This document shows positions 7,813 to 16,266 of a DNA stretch of 64,000 nt, one piece after another. Position 1 is the stretch's first letter, and each line of letters opens with the position of its first letter. Position numbers and translations under genes: made by a program. The stretch is from contig DATKYQ010000008.1 of the NCBI GenBank assembly GCA_035528415.1, positions 1 to 64,000 of the forward strand. The letters are read 5' to 3'. Source of the DNA: DATKYQ01 sp035528415. Lineage in GTDB: Bacteria > Myxococcota > B64-G9. The notes beneath the pieces are model-generated. The model had not been told where the DNA came from. It worked only from the letters and a program-made list of their open reading frames with translations, and searched no databases.

Positions 7813-9975
7813 TCACCACTCCACCGGCGCAGGCGTGATGCGATCGACGGTCGTGCCGTCGCCGAGCTGACCGGCGTTGTTCAGGCCCCAGCACACGACC
7901 TCACCGTCGGTGAGCCGGGCACAGCTGTGGCGGAAAAAGACCGCGACCTGGGCCGCGTCGGCAAGCTTGGGCACGGCGATCGGTGTGGTGCTGCAAGGGT
8001 CGACGCCGGAACCGCAGGAAGGGCCGCTGCTCATGTACAGCGCCGTTGTATAGAGGACACCTCGAGTCGGATCGTAGGCCAGCCCACCCACGTCCTGTCC
8101 GTCGGTATCCAACCGGCCGATCAGCAACACTTGGCCCGTGTCCGGATCAATGGAGTACAGATTGAGGGCCACCTGAGAGACGGCGTAAAGCAGGTTGCGT
8201 TCGCTGTTGTAGGCCAATCCGACGAAACTCTCACTAGTCGACAACTGCGCCAAATTTCCCGTCACCTGGCCGCTTATGGGATCGAAGGAAACCAGGGCGC
8301 TGCCGCCCCAGGTCACCCCGAGGACGCCCGGGCCCCAGGGGGCCGTGGCCTTGTAAGTCATGGCGCCGGAAGACACCCCGACCGCATCGCTCGAACCGAG
8401 GAGGTTCACGACCTCGTTGTCCAGGTCGATCTCCCCGTAGTTGTGCGAGGTCGAGTTGACCCAGGTGTAAAAGGCGTTTCTTCCCGGCTCCTTGGCCAGG
8501 CCCATAATCGTGTGGTAGGGCGTCTCGAAGATCGGCGTCACCGCGGCCGTGTCCGGCTGGATGGCGATGAGGCCGGCCTTGTACGGGCTGTCCCATGAGC
8601 CGCTGTCGGAAACCACCAGGCCGTTCAGCGACTCGTCGTCGTCGTTCCAACCCAGGCTGATGCACAAGCCGGCCATCGGGCCTCCGACCACGGTCGTGGT
8701 TGCGTCGTCCATATCGACCCGTAACAAAGCGCTTTGATAGCGGTAGCCGAGCTGGCCTTCGGCGTTGTTGCCCCAGCACAAGACCGTGCCGTTTCCCAGG
8801 CGCGCGCAGGTATAGAACATGCCGGCAGCAACCTGGGCCGCGTCGGTCAGGCCCGGCACCGCGATCGGCGTCGTGCTGCAAGCCGGCGAGCCGCCGCCCC
8901 AGGAACAGGTCTCGGTCGTCGTACTTCCAAGCTCCCCCCGGCTGTTGTCGCCCCAGCACAGGATCGTCAGGTCCGCAAGGCGCGCGCAGCTGTGATAGGC
9001 ACCCAAGGAGAGTTCCTCGACGCCGGTGAGCCCCGGCACCGCGCAGGGCGTCGTACTGCAAGGCCAGAAATTGGGGCCCGCGCAAAGGGTGTTGGTCGTG
9101 ACGCCCAGCTGACCGGCGGGGTTAGCGCCCCAGCAGGTGACCGTCTCGTCGGCAAGCCGCGCGCAGGCATGCGAGCCGCCGGCCGCGATCTGGGCCACGC
9201 CGCTCAATCCGGGCACGAGCACCGGCGAGCTGTGATCAGTCGTCGTGCCGTCGCCCAACTGGCCGTTGTTGTTCGCGCCCCAGCAGGCGACCGTCCCGTC
9301 GCCAAGCCGCGCGCAAGCGTGCGCGGATCCGGCCGCGATCTCGACCACGTCCGAAAGCCCGGTCACGAGGACCGGCGAAACCGAGGCGCTGCTATTCAGC
9401 TCGTCGCTTCCCCAGCGCCAGGCCGTGCCGTCTTCAAGCCAAGCGTAGGATCGGTTCGCCTGCAGAACGATTCCGGCGGCGTTCGAAAGCCCTCCGACCT
9501 CGGTCGGGTTCATCCCGCAGGGGACGGTCTCTCCATTTCTGGCCGGCACCGGGCAGATGGCGGTCGTCGGGTAGCCGAGTTCCCCGGAGTAGTTGTCGCC
9601 CCAACATTTGATCGTGCCGTTGTTGAAGCGCGCGCAGGTGTGCACGTCGCCGACCGCGATCTCGACCAGATCCTCGGGTGCGCCGGCATCGTGTTCCCCG
9701 TCGCCGTCGGAAAGACCCGCATCCTGTCCCCCGTCGCCGTCGGAAAGGCCCGCATCCTGTTCCCCGTCGCCGTCGGAAAAGCCCGCATCGTGTTCCCCGT
9801 CAGCGTCGGTGATGCCCGCATCGTGTTCCCCGTCAGCGTCGGTTATACCGGCATCATGTTCTCCGTCGCCGTCCGTAAAGCCCGCATCGACCCGGTCCGA
9901 GGCGATGCTTCCCGCGCAACCACTGGCCAGAAATACAAGGGCCAAAACAAGTTCGAGTGACAAGGCTTGACACAT
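7813..9975 (-). CDS. RCC1-repeat lipoprotein with an inserted second propeller domain
   Basis: A 720-residue surface lipoprotein (signal ending LVFLASGC). Residues 30-97 are an Asp/Gly linker of six 11-residue repeats (DGDGEHDAG-type). RCC1-like blades follow, each with HTCAR/HACARL and CWGxNxxGQLG signatures. After CWGNNAEGQLGY (about residue 410) the series is broken by roughly 235 residues of a different repeat (LYSIDPDTGQVLLIGRL and GLAYDPTRGVLYTT), typical of YVTN/NHL-like propellers. The RCC1 pattern then resumes with CSTTPIAVPKLADAAQVA to the end. RCC1 proteins of this kind in myxobacteria are exported and of unknown role. SD AGGAGG precedes the start. Confidence 0.85.
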   Translation of the reverse strand: MCQALSLELVLALVFLASGCAGSIASDRVDAGFTDGDGEHDAGITDADGEHDAGITDADGEHDAGFSDGDGEQDAGLSDGDGGQDAGLSDGDGEHDAGAPEDLVEIAVGDVHTCARFNNGTIKCWGDNYSGELGYPTTAICPVPARNGETVPCGMNPTEVGGLSNAAGIVLQANRSYAWLEDGTAWRWGSDELNSSASVSPVLVTGLSDVVEIAAGSAHACARLGDGTVACWGANNNGQLGDGTTTDHSSPVLVPGLSGVAQIAAGGSHACARLADETVTCWGANPAGQLGVTTNTLCAGPNFWPCSTTPCAVPGLTGVEELSLGAYHSCARLADLTILCWGDNSRGELGSTTTETCSWGGGSPACSTTPIAVPGLTDAAQVAAGMFYTCARLGNGTVLCWGNNAEGQLGYRYQSALLRVDMDDATTTVVGGPMAGLCISLGWNDDDESLNGLVVSDSGSWDSPYKAGLIAIQPDTAAVTPIFETPYHTIMGLAKEPGRNAFYTWVNSTSHNYGEIDLDNEVVNLLGSSDAVGVSSGAMTYKATAPWGPGVLGVTWGGSALVSFDPISGQVTGNLAQLSTSESFVGLAYNSERNLLYAVSQVALNLYSIDPDTGQVLLIGRLDTDGQDVGGLAYDPTRGVLYTTALYMSSGPSCGSGVDPCSTTPIAVPKLADAAQVAVFFRHSCARLTDGEVVCWGLNNAGQLGDGTTVDRITPAPVEW
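9686..9884 (-). repeat. Six tandem 33-bp repeats encoding an Asp/Gly linker
   Basis: Six near-identical 33-bp units encode the 11-residue module DGDGEHDAG plus two variable residues (IT, FS or LS). A degenerate seventh copy lies at the N-terminal side. Unit number is likely to vary between strains by slippage. In the protein the repeats make a flexible acidic spacer after the lipidated Cys. Confidence 0.85.
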
Positions 9976-9991
9976 GTTGCGCCTCCTGGTT

Positions 9992-10009
9992 GCTCGCCTT
10001 ACGGCGAAC
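9992..10009 (-). promoter_or_regulatory. Leader hairpin with GNRA loop upstream of the RCC1 lipoprotein
   Basis: On the minus strand GTTCGCC-GTAA-GGCGAGC forms a 7-bp stem (one G-U pair) closed by a GTAA tetraloop, 10 bases before the AGGAGG ribosome site. A stabilising or regulatory leader element is possible. It does not match a riboswitch class I know. Confidence 0.35.
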
Positions 10010-10026
10010 GGGTCTCAACATCAATC

Positions 10027-10055
10027 AGGATAGTTATTTTGATAGTATGTGGCAA
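10027..10055 (-). promoter_or_regulatory. Sigma-70 type promoter for the RCC1 lipoprotein
   Basis: Reading the minus strand, TTGCCA (10050-10055) and TATCCT (10027-10032) are separated by 17 bases. The transcript would carry the hairpin at 9992-10009 in its leader. Confidence 0.5.
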
Positions 10056-10103
10056 CCTGAAAAGCTCTTTGGGTGACCGCGAGACAGAAAAGTATATTGC
10101 GGG

Positions 10104-10109
10104 TATAAT
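10104..10109 (+). promoter_or_regulatory. TATAAT -10 element immediately before the EEP lipoprotein start
   Basis: A consensus TATAAT ends 7 bases before the ATG at 10117. The -35 position (10081-10086, GAGACA) is weak. Transcription would begin about at the start codon, so the mRNA may be leaderless; no Shine-Dalgarno sequence is visible. Confidence 0.4.
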
Positions 10110-10116
10110 TGAAAAC

Positions 10117-11163
10117 ATGATCAAGCACAGATTGAACATTTTCATGGCCGTTGTCTGGCTGCTACCGCTGGCTGCCTGTAGCGACGAGTCGGCGGCGACA
10201 GATGCCGGTTATGATTCTGGCACTGAAGATGCCGATGCCTTTTACGAAGACGGCGACATTGCTGATGCCGGCGACCAGGCTATGCCCGCAGACGCAGACC
10301 AGGACGGTGACCCGTCAATCGACGCTGGCGATTCGGGGCAGGGAGATGCGGCTGACGGGGACGGCGGCGGCGATCCCGGCCAGCCGGCCACCTTTAAAGT
10401 GCTGACCATCAATCTCAAGCATCCGCTGACCGGTATGGCCGAAGCGCTGGTACGCCTGCAAATGGTTGCTACTGTGATTAACCAACGCCGGCCGGATGTG
10501 GTTGCCCTGCAAGAAGTCGTTCAGGAAGGCGAAGATCCTAGCCTGGTCGAGCAGTTGGCTGGCCTTACCGGTTACGAGTGGTTTTGGCAGTACACTTATA
10601 CAGTGCCGTTACTTTTCAATGAGGGGATCGGCATCCTCAGTCGTTGGCCGGTGGTCTGGACCGATTCGACCACCTTGCCCCATCTCGATTTGGTGATCTT
10701 CACCCGCCAGGTTATAGGTGCGCGGGTGGACAGTCCGCACGGAGAGATCCAGCTCTTTTGTACGCATATGACCACCGATTCAGATGAAATCAAAAAGGCC
10801 GACCAGGCCCTGGCGGTATATGAATTCATTCAGGCCAGCCCATCGGTCCGGGCGGGTTTCTTAGCCGGCGACCTCAACGCCGAACCAGACACTTTGGCCA
10901 TGCGCTTTTTCCGCGGCGAGGCTCAACACGAGGGGGTGACCGGGGACCTGATCGACACCTGGACGGCGATCAACCCAGGCCAGGATGGATTCACCATTCC
11001 CTCGAACGGTCCCGACCAGCGAATCGACTATATTTATTTGATTCCCGGCACGCAGACTTCGGCCAGCGTAGATTCTTGCGAGATAATATTCAGCGAGCAG
11101 GTCGACGGTTTGTACGCTTCCGACCACCTGGGTGTCTTGTGCAGTTTCTCATTACCCAACTGA
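10117..11163 (+). CDS. Endonuclease/exonuclease/phosphatase (EEP) family lipoprotein
   Basis: A 348-residue exported phosphohydrolase. The ATG at 10117 gives a lipoprotein signal (FMAVVWLLPLAAC); an upstream in-frame ATG at 9967 would bury it. An Asp-rich linker of about 65 residues follows. The catalytic core from about residue 85 shows the EEP signatures: TINLKH (Asn), VVALQEVV (metal-binding Glu), FLAGDLNAEPD (Asp/Asn pair) and YASDHLGVL (catalytic Asp-His). The family covers DNases, sphingomyelinases and phosphoinositide phosphatases, so the substrate is open. It lies first in a same-strand run of secreted hydrolases, six bases before the metalloprotease gene. Confidence 0.85.
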   Translation: MIKHRLNIFMAVVWLLPLAACSDESAATDAGYDSGTEDADAFYEDGDIADAGDQAMPADADQDGDPSIDAGDSGQGDAADGDGGGDPGQPATFKVLTINLKHPLTGMAEALVRLQMVATVINQRRPDVVALQEVVQEGEDPSLVEQLAGLTGYEWFWQYTYTVPLLFNEGIGILSRWPVVWTDSTTLPHLDLVIFTRQVIGARVDSPHGEIQLFCTHMTTDSDEIKKADQALAVYEFIQASPSVRAGFLAGDLNAEPDTLAMRFFRGEAQHEGVTGDLIDTWTAINPGQDGFTIPSNGPDQRIDYIYLIPGTQTSASVDSCEIIFSEQVDGLYASDHLGVLCSFSLPN

Positions 11164-11169
11164 AAAAAT

Positions 11170-12351
11170 ATGCCAGGATTTCCCGATAGATTGATCGCCA
11201 CTGGCCCCAAGGTGGGTGCCGCAAGATGGGCAGCCGGTTCAGTATTGATCCTGGTGTCGATGGTATTCCTTGGGAGCACGGGTTGCTCGGGTACCATCGC
11301 CCAGCCAACCGACGGGTCGGTGTGGCCGGACGGCGGTGATCCGGACGCGAGAATCGATGGTGGTCCCGACGCCAGCGATGCCGCTGACCAGCCTGCTGAT
11401 GACTTCCAGCCCGATCGCGACTCGGACGGAGACGGTCTTCCAGATAGCTGGGAGGTTGCCGCCGGCAACCCGGCCTTGCTCGATCCACAGCAGGAAGACA
11501 GCGACGGAGACGGGCTTTCGGACGCCGACGAGGACTATGACGCCGACGGCCTTACCAACATCGAGGAATTGGCCGCGGGTCGCCTGACATTTGAAGGCGA
11601 TGTCTCCACTCCCAATCCTTTCCGGCTGGATCTACTGGTCGAACTCGACTGCATGGCGGATCGCTGTCCGTCCAGCCAGTTGTTGGCGGAGGCCGCCGCT
11701 GCCTGGGCCGATGTCGACTTGTCCAACCCCGACGGCAGTACCGGAGTGGGCCTGCACGTCGTGATCGATGAGGCCGGGCTTGCGGCCCAGCTATTCGATG
11801 GATCCTTCGAACAACGCTGGAGCTACTTCGCCGCTCACGGCCCGCACTTCGACGACGGCGGCTCGCCGCCGCTTCCGCTGGGAAGCTTCGTCCACATGGT
11901 AGTGGCCCGTAGCCGCCAGGATCTTCCCGACCGCGGCGGCGACACCGTAGCCGGACCGGACGGCCAGCCCGAAAAGAGCGGGGTATTCATCTACCACGAT
12001 GTGATCTACAACCTGTTCCCCGCCTGTGGACGCACCAGCCCACCGGTCTGGCCGGAAATCACACCCGGGGAAATGGTGACAAGCACACTGGTGCACGAGT
12101 TGGGCCACACCTTGCAGCTCGGCCACGACACTGATGTGGGCGGCGGCACAAACTACTACAACATCATGTCGGTGCCGCAAAACTGCACCGACGCCCAGAT
12201 GCGTACCCACGGGGTGGACAACGATGACCCGTTGCAGGGGAGCACGGCTCAGGCAGGTGCCTCGCGTTTTTCCAGCGCCGCCGCTGCGCTGATGGACTTC
12301 TCCAACATTCTGTCGGTCGATACTGCCTCGCTCGAACCGCAAGAGATGTAG
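11170..12351 (+). CDS. Zinc metalloprotease-like lipoprotein with thrombospondin-type-3 repeats
   Basis: A 393-residue exported protein. Signal region ends at FLGSTGC. After an Asp-rich linker, residues 80-135 hold calcium-binding type-3 repeats (DSDGDGLPDSWE, DSDGDGLSDADED). The catalytic domain contains HELGHTLQLGHD, the HExxHxxGxxH zinc site, followed by a Met-turn-like NIMS. Such metzincin-like enzymes cut extracellular protein. No clear SD precedes the ATG at 11170, and it follows the EEP gene by six bases, so the two are probably one transcript. Confidence 0.85.
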   Translation: MPGFPDRLIATGPKVGAARWAAGSVLILVSMVFLGSTGCSGTIAQPTDGSVWPDGGDPDARIDGGPDASDAADQPADDFQPDRDSDGDGLPDSWEVAAGNPALLDPQQEDSDGDGLSDADEDYDADGLTNIEELAAGRLTFEGDVSTPNPFRLDLLVELDCMADRCPSSQLLAEAAAAWADVDLSNPDGSTGVGLHVVIDEAGLAAQLFDGSFEQRWSYFAAHGPHFDDGGSPPLPLGSFVHMVVARSRQDLPDRGGDTVAGPDGQPEKSGVFIYHDVIYNLFPACGRTSPPVWPEITPGEMVTSTLVHELGHTLQLGHDTDVGGGTNYYNIMSVPQNCTDAQMRTHGVDNDDPLQGSTAQAGASRFSSAAAALMDFSNILSVDTASLEPQEM

Positions 12352-12386
12352 CTTGGCAGTATGGACATCGACTCAGTTCTATCCAG

Positions 12387-12415
12387 TTGCATGTTCGACT
12401 CGGATTCTCTATATA
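12387..12415 (+). promoter_or_regulatory. Sigma-70 type promoter with palindrome over the -10 box
   Basis: TTGCAT (12387-12392) and TATATA (12410-12415) lie 17 bases apart. The -10 sits inside a perfect 12-bp palindrome CTCTATATAGAG (12407-12418), a plausible operator. A small GC hairpin (GCCCC-GCC-GGGGC, 12439-12451) follows in the leader before the phosphatase gene. Confidence 0.5.
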
Positions 12416-12480
12416 GAGGAGAGAAAAAAGGGAGGGCAGCCCCGCCGGGGCGTCGCCCCCGTCGTCGCGGAGGCGGTTGA

Positions 12481-13701
12481 ATGAAAAGCACTGCAGGGAT
12501 CCTCTTGTGCCTGCTGGCAGCGGCCTGCTCCAAGCCTGCCGACGTCGGCTGCCGGGAGGATGACCGCTACATTGTACCATTTGGAAACGAGGACCTGACC
12601 TTTTACGTGGGGCCCTACCAGGAGCACACGACAACAACCACGGCGGCCATAGGTTGGGAGACCGTGGCGCCCGGAGACACCCGCCTGGAGTACGGGCCGG
12701 ACGACTCCTACGGGCAAGAAGTCCAGAGCGATTCCGGCACCATGCACCAGGTGCAGATCGCCGGACTGCAGCCCGCGACGCTTTACCACTACCGGGCCTG
12801 CACTGGCGAGCAATGCACCGGCGACCTGGTCTTCTCCACTGCGCCGGAGGAGGACCGACCCATCCGTATAGCAATCTACGGCGACTGCCAGGACAATCCC
12901 CCCGCGCACCGCAAGGTAATCGGGCAAGTGATGGGGGACCAGGCCAACATGGCCCTGGTCGTGGGCGACACGGTGAGCGACGGGCGCAACCGCGAGGAGT
13001 TCAAGGAGCGATACTACGATCCCGCCCGGGCGCTGGCTCATTCCATTCCCCGCTGGGCGGCCATCGGCAACCACGATCGCAAGGACGTCGAGGCGGTGCA
13101 CTACATCGACTACCACATTTTTCCCGAGGACCCGGACGTGCCCCAGGCCGAGACCAGCTTCTCGTTCACCTACGGCGACGCCTTCTTTTTAGTCTTCGAC
13201 AACACAATGGATCACTTCGATCTGTTCTTCCCCCCGGTCGAGGGCAACAATCCTCCGCTGTGGCTGTGGCTGCAGGAGCAAGCAGCCAGCGAGGCGGCCC
13301 AGAGCGCCCGTTGGCGCTTCGCCTTCGCCCACTACCCGGCAATCTCGAGCTGCTACAATGGAGACGACAACGAAACCCTGCCCGAGGCGGCCATGCGGAC
13401 CCACGTCCTGCCCATGCTGTGGGATAATAACTTCCAAGCCTACTTCTCCGGTCACGTTCACTGCTACGAGCGCCTCGATATCGACGGCCATCTGGTCATC
13501 ATTACCGGCGGCGGCGGCGGTGGTCTGGAGGATCCCTGCATCGGCGACGTGCCCGAGTCTCAGTTCAGCAATTGTGTGCACCACCATACGCTGGTTGAGT
13601 TGGGCTGCGCCCAGGCCCGGGTGTGGGCGCGAGACTTCGACGGCAACATCCTCGACCAGGTCGTGCTCCACGAAGACGGGAGCTACCAGGTAGCGCCTTG
13701 A
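12481..13701 (+). CDS. Purple-acid-phosphatase-like metallophosphoesterase lipoprotein
   Basis: A 406-residue exported phosphatase. Signal: GILLCLLAAAC. Residues 35-120 are a fibronectin-III-like domain typical of purple acid phosphatases (LEYGPDDSY, ATLYHYRA). The dimetal site motifs follow in order: YGDCQDN, VVGDTVSDG, IGNHDR, FAHYP and SGHVHCYER. Substrate is likely a phosphomonoester outside the cell. GGAGG seven bases before the ATG sets the start. The next gene overlaps its last codons, so the two are coupled. Confidence 0.88.
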   Translation: MKSTAGILLCLLAAACSKPADVGCREDDRYIVPFGNEDLTFYVGPYQEHTTTTTAAIGWETVAPGDTRLEYGPDDSYGQEVQSDSGTMHQVQIAGLQPATLYHYRACTGEQCTGDLVFSTAPEEDRPIRIAIYGDCQDNPPAHRKVIGQVMGDQANMALVVGDTVSDGRNREEFKERYYDPARALAHSIPRWAAIGNHDRKDVEAVHYIDYHIFPEDPDVPQAETSFSFTYGDAFFLVFDNTMDHFDLFFPPVEGNNPPLWLWLQEQAASEAAQSARWRFAFAHYPAISSCYNGDDNETLPEAAMRTHVLPMLWDNNFQAYFSGHVHCYERLDIDGHLVIITGGGGGGLEDPCIGDVPESQFSNCVHHHTLVELGCAQARVWARDFDGNILDQVVLHEDGSYQVAP

Positions 13702-16190
13702 GACTTACTCAAAAACACAACCAGAAGTGGAAAAATCTTGATCGCCGGCGAAATCTTGCCAAACGCTTTTCGGAAAACTGTGGTCTGAGATTCTGTCTCG
13801 CCTGCCTTTTTGCCGGCCTGGCGGCTGGCGGCTGTGGAGCGGAGCCAGACGGCGCTGGGCTTGTGCTTGAAAACGATCGTATCTTGGTCGATTTCGACGT
13901 CGATCGCGGTTGCGTGTCGATCCGCGGCAAGGACGACGATATCGAGTTGCGCTGCCTGTATCCGGCATTCGAAGAGGCGCTCGACAATGGGCAAACCAGG
14001 TTGCGCTCAGGCCGAGGCAGGCCCATGCAGTGCGCAAAAAGCGGGGCGCAGGTCGCCTGCGTCGTGAACACCGGCGCCGGCCTCCGCGCGGAAGTAACCA
14101 TTGGATTCACTGAAAGTAATCCCTTTGCGATTAGCTGGGAGGCCGTCTTCGGAAACGTATCCGGCGCGGACGTCGGCGTGAGCAAGTTCTACCCCTTTCG
14201 CCTAGGCCGCGACGAAGGCGGCGCCCTTAGCCTGGGCGACGATCCGTCCCGGGTGCGTGTGCTGCAGAACGGAACCGATGAGTTTATCGACTTCTATGCC
14301 GATATGCTCGCAGGCGATATCCCTGTGTCAGACCCGGATCAGGATCCCCTGTTCGCGAGCTATTCCTCGTATTCCAACGGCAACCTGACTGCCTGCGATC
14401 TCGAATCGGGTTCCAGCATGCTTTCTGGCTTTCTGTCCCTCAACTGGGCGATCCCCCTCGTGGCCATGGGCGGGGACGCCGACGCCCTTACCGATTTACG
14501 AAGCGAGGCGCGTTACCCGCAGCCGGTGATAGTTCTGCCAGGTAACAGCATTTCAGCGGGCCGGGCGGTCTTCATCGTCGGTATGCCCACACCGCAGGCC
14601 GCGCTGGAGGCATATGCCGACCTGGTGGCCGAAGAGCACGACATCCAGCTCCCGCCGCTGCCAGCCTCCGGGTGGGATTCCTGGTATACGAGTTTCCAGA
14701 ACACGGACATCTCCGCGGACTTCATACTGCAAAACGCAGATGCGCTCGAGAGCACATTCGGTCCGTTCGGTCTCAACAGCATGCAGTTGGACGAAGGCTG
14801 GCAGGACAACTGGGGCGACTGGAACGCAGCGGATGCTTTTCCCGCAGGCATGCAGGCGATGGCCGCCGTTATCGCAGCCCGGGGCCTCGCGCCCGAATTG
14901 TGGATGGCTCCGCTTTCCGCCAACGAAAACTCGCAGGTTTACCAAGAGCACCCGGACTGGTTCGCGGAAAAAAGCCTTTACGGCAGCATCATTATGGATC
15001 CATCCATGCACCCGTTCGACCTGACGCAGCCCGATACGCTCACCAGGGTGCGTGAACTCGGCGCGCGCATCCGTGACTGGGGTTTTAAAAGCGTAAAGAT
15101 GGATTTCGCCTACTATGCGCTGTTTGCCAAGCTGCCGCCCGACCCGGACACCACCCCGGTAGCGCTCTATCGCAGAGCCGTAAGCCAGTTCCGCAAGGCC
15201 GTGGGCACGAACACCTATTTCATAAACATCTCGATGTGCTTTCCAAACTACGGCCTGGTCGACGCCTTCCGCATCGGCCTTGACGATTGGCCCTGCTGGG
15301 AGGGCGGCAACGACTGCACCGGTTACGTCACCACCGGCGGCGACTGGGCCCAGGGGATCAAGCCGGCCGTTCGCATGGCCGCCCGTCGCTACTGGATGAA
15401 CGGCAGGATCTGGTGGAACCACCACGATCAAATCTTCTTCCGCGATCAGACCGCGGACGAGGCACGGGCGTTTGTCAGCCTGGCGGGCCTGTCGGGGGGA
15501 ATGCTGGCCCTTGGCGAGGAGGTCGGCAACCTGACCCCGGAGCAGATAGACGTCTTTCGCCGCATTCTGCCTCTGACTGGTCGGGGAGCACGCCCCGAGG
15601 ATCTATTCCGGTTGGAGTTTCCGGAAACCTGGAGAATCGATCTGGAAGACTCCCGCATTTTGGGGCTGTTTCACTGGGGCAGAAACAACGACTTGACCCA
15701 AAACCCTGCGATCGAGCGCCCGGACGGGACGCCGATCACAAGCACGATCGAGCTTGCCGACCTGGGCATGGATCCCAACCGCGAACATGTCGCCTACGAG
15801 TTCTGGAGCGGCGACATTATCTACCCACTCGGTGGAGAACTGACGGCAGAGATCGCGCCTCACACCGCCCAAGTCTACAAGATCGTCGAGTTGAGCGGGG
15901 AACCAGTTTTCATCGCCACCGATCGCCACATCCTGATGGGCGCGGGCATCGTGGACAATCTGTTCTACGCGGCGGAAACCAGGACGCTGACAGGCCAAGT
16001 CCGTACCAGCCCTGCTTTTCCTCAGAAGCTCGTCTTTTTCATCCCCGCGAATCTGGGCATCTCATCGATCCAGCTGGATGGCGTGGACAATCTCGCAGAC
16101 CAAATGCAGGACCAGAATTTCCTGGTGCTGACATTCACCGGTCGCGACGCCGATGCCCACGGCTTCAAGATCGAGTTCCAGCAAAAATAA
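13698..16190 (+). CDS. GH36/melibiase-like glycoside hydrolase, exported
   Basis: An 830-residue enzyme related to clan GH-D alpha-galactosidases. The N-terminal beta-sandwich is followed by a TIM barrel with the family signatures GWDSWYTSF, SMQLDEGWQ and, for the nucleophile, VKMDFAYY (Asp at about residue 469). RIGLDDWPCWEG supplies the candidate acid/base Asp (529/530). A C-terminal beta domain ends the protein. A signal peptide (FCLACLFAGLAAGGC) starts about 35 residues in. No ATG precedes it, so the TTG at 13698, overlapping the previous gene's TGA, is the best start; this gives an unusually long charged n-region. Probable role: cleavage of alpha-galactosides or related sugars outside the cytoplasm. 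Confidence 0.8.
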   Translation: MRLTQKHNQKWKNLDRRRNLAKRFSENCGLRFCLACLFAGLAAGGCGAEPDGAGLVLENDRILVDFDVDRGCVSIRGKDDDIELRCLYPAFEEALDNGQTRLRSGRGRPMQCAKSGAQVACVVNTGAGLRAEVTIGFTESNPFAISWEAVFGNVSGADVGVSKFYPFRLGRDEGGALSLGDDPSRVRVLQNGTDEFIDFYADMLAGDIPVSDPDQDPLFASYSSYSNGNLTACDLESGSSMLSGFLSLNWAIPLVAMGGDADALTDLRSEARYPQPVIVLPGNSISAGRAVFIVGMPTPQAALEAYADLVAEEHDIQLPPLPASGWDSWYTSFQNTDISADFILQNADALESTFGPFGLNSMQLDEGWQDNWGDWNAADAFPAGMQAMAAVIAARGLAPELWMAPLSANENSQVYQEHPDWFAEKSLYGSIIMDPSMHPFDLTQPDTLTRVRELGARIRDWGFKSVKMDFAYYALFAKLPPDPDTTPVALYRRAVSQFRKAVGTNTYFINISMCFPNYGLVDAFRIGLDDWPCWEGGNDCTGYVTTGGDWAQGIKPAVRMAARRYWMNGRIWWNHHDQIFFRDQTADEARAFVSLAGLSGGMLALGEEVGNLTPEQIDVFRRILPLTGRGARPEDLFRLEFPETWRIDLEDSRILGLFHWGRNNDLTQNPAIERPDGTPITSTIELADLGMDPNREHVAYEFWSGDIIYPLGGELTAEIAPHTAQVYKIVELSGEPVFIATDRHILMGAGIVDNLFYAAETRTLTGQVRTSPAFPQKLVFFIPANLGISSIQLDGVDNLADQMQDQNFLVLTFTGRDADAHGFKIEFQQK

Positions 16191-16266
16191 TCCCGCTGCC
16201 TTTGTCCTCAAGATCGACGATCGCGGAAAAAATCGCCCGACTTTCATTTATGGTTAAAATGTCGCC

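Noticed and set aside
8734..9960. A 408-codon plus-strand frame opposite the RCC1 lipoprotein
   Set aside because: The translation is low-complexity (repeats from the Asp/Gly linker read backwards) and has no start signal.
12439..12451. GC hairpin GCCCC-GCC-GGGGC as a transcription terminator
   Set aside because: No T-run follows, and it lies in the leader between a good promoter and the phosphatase gene.
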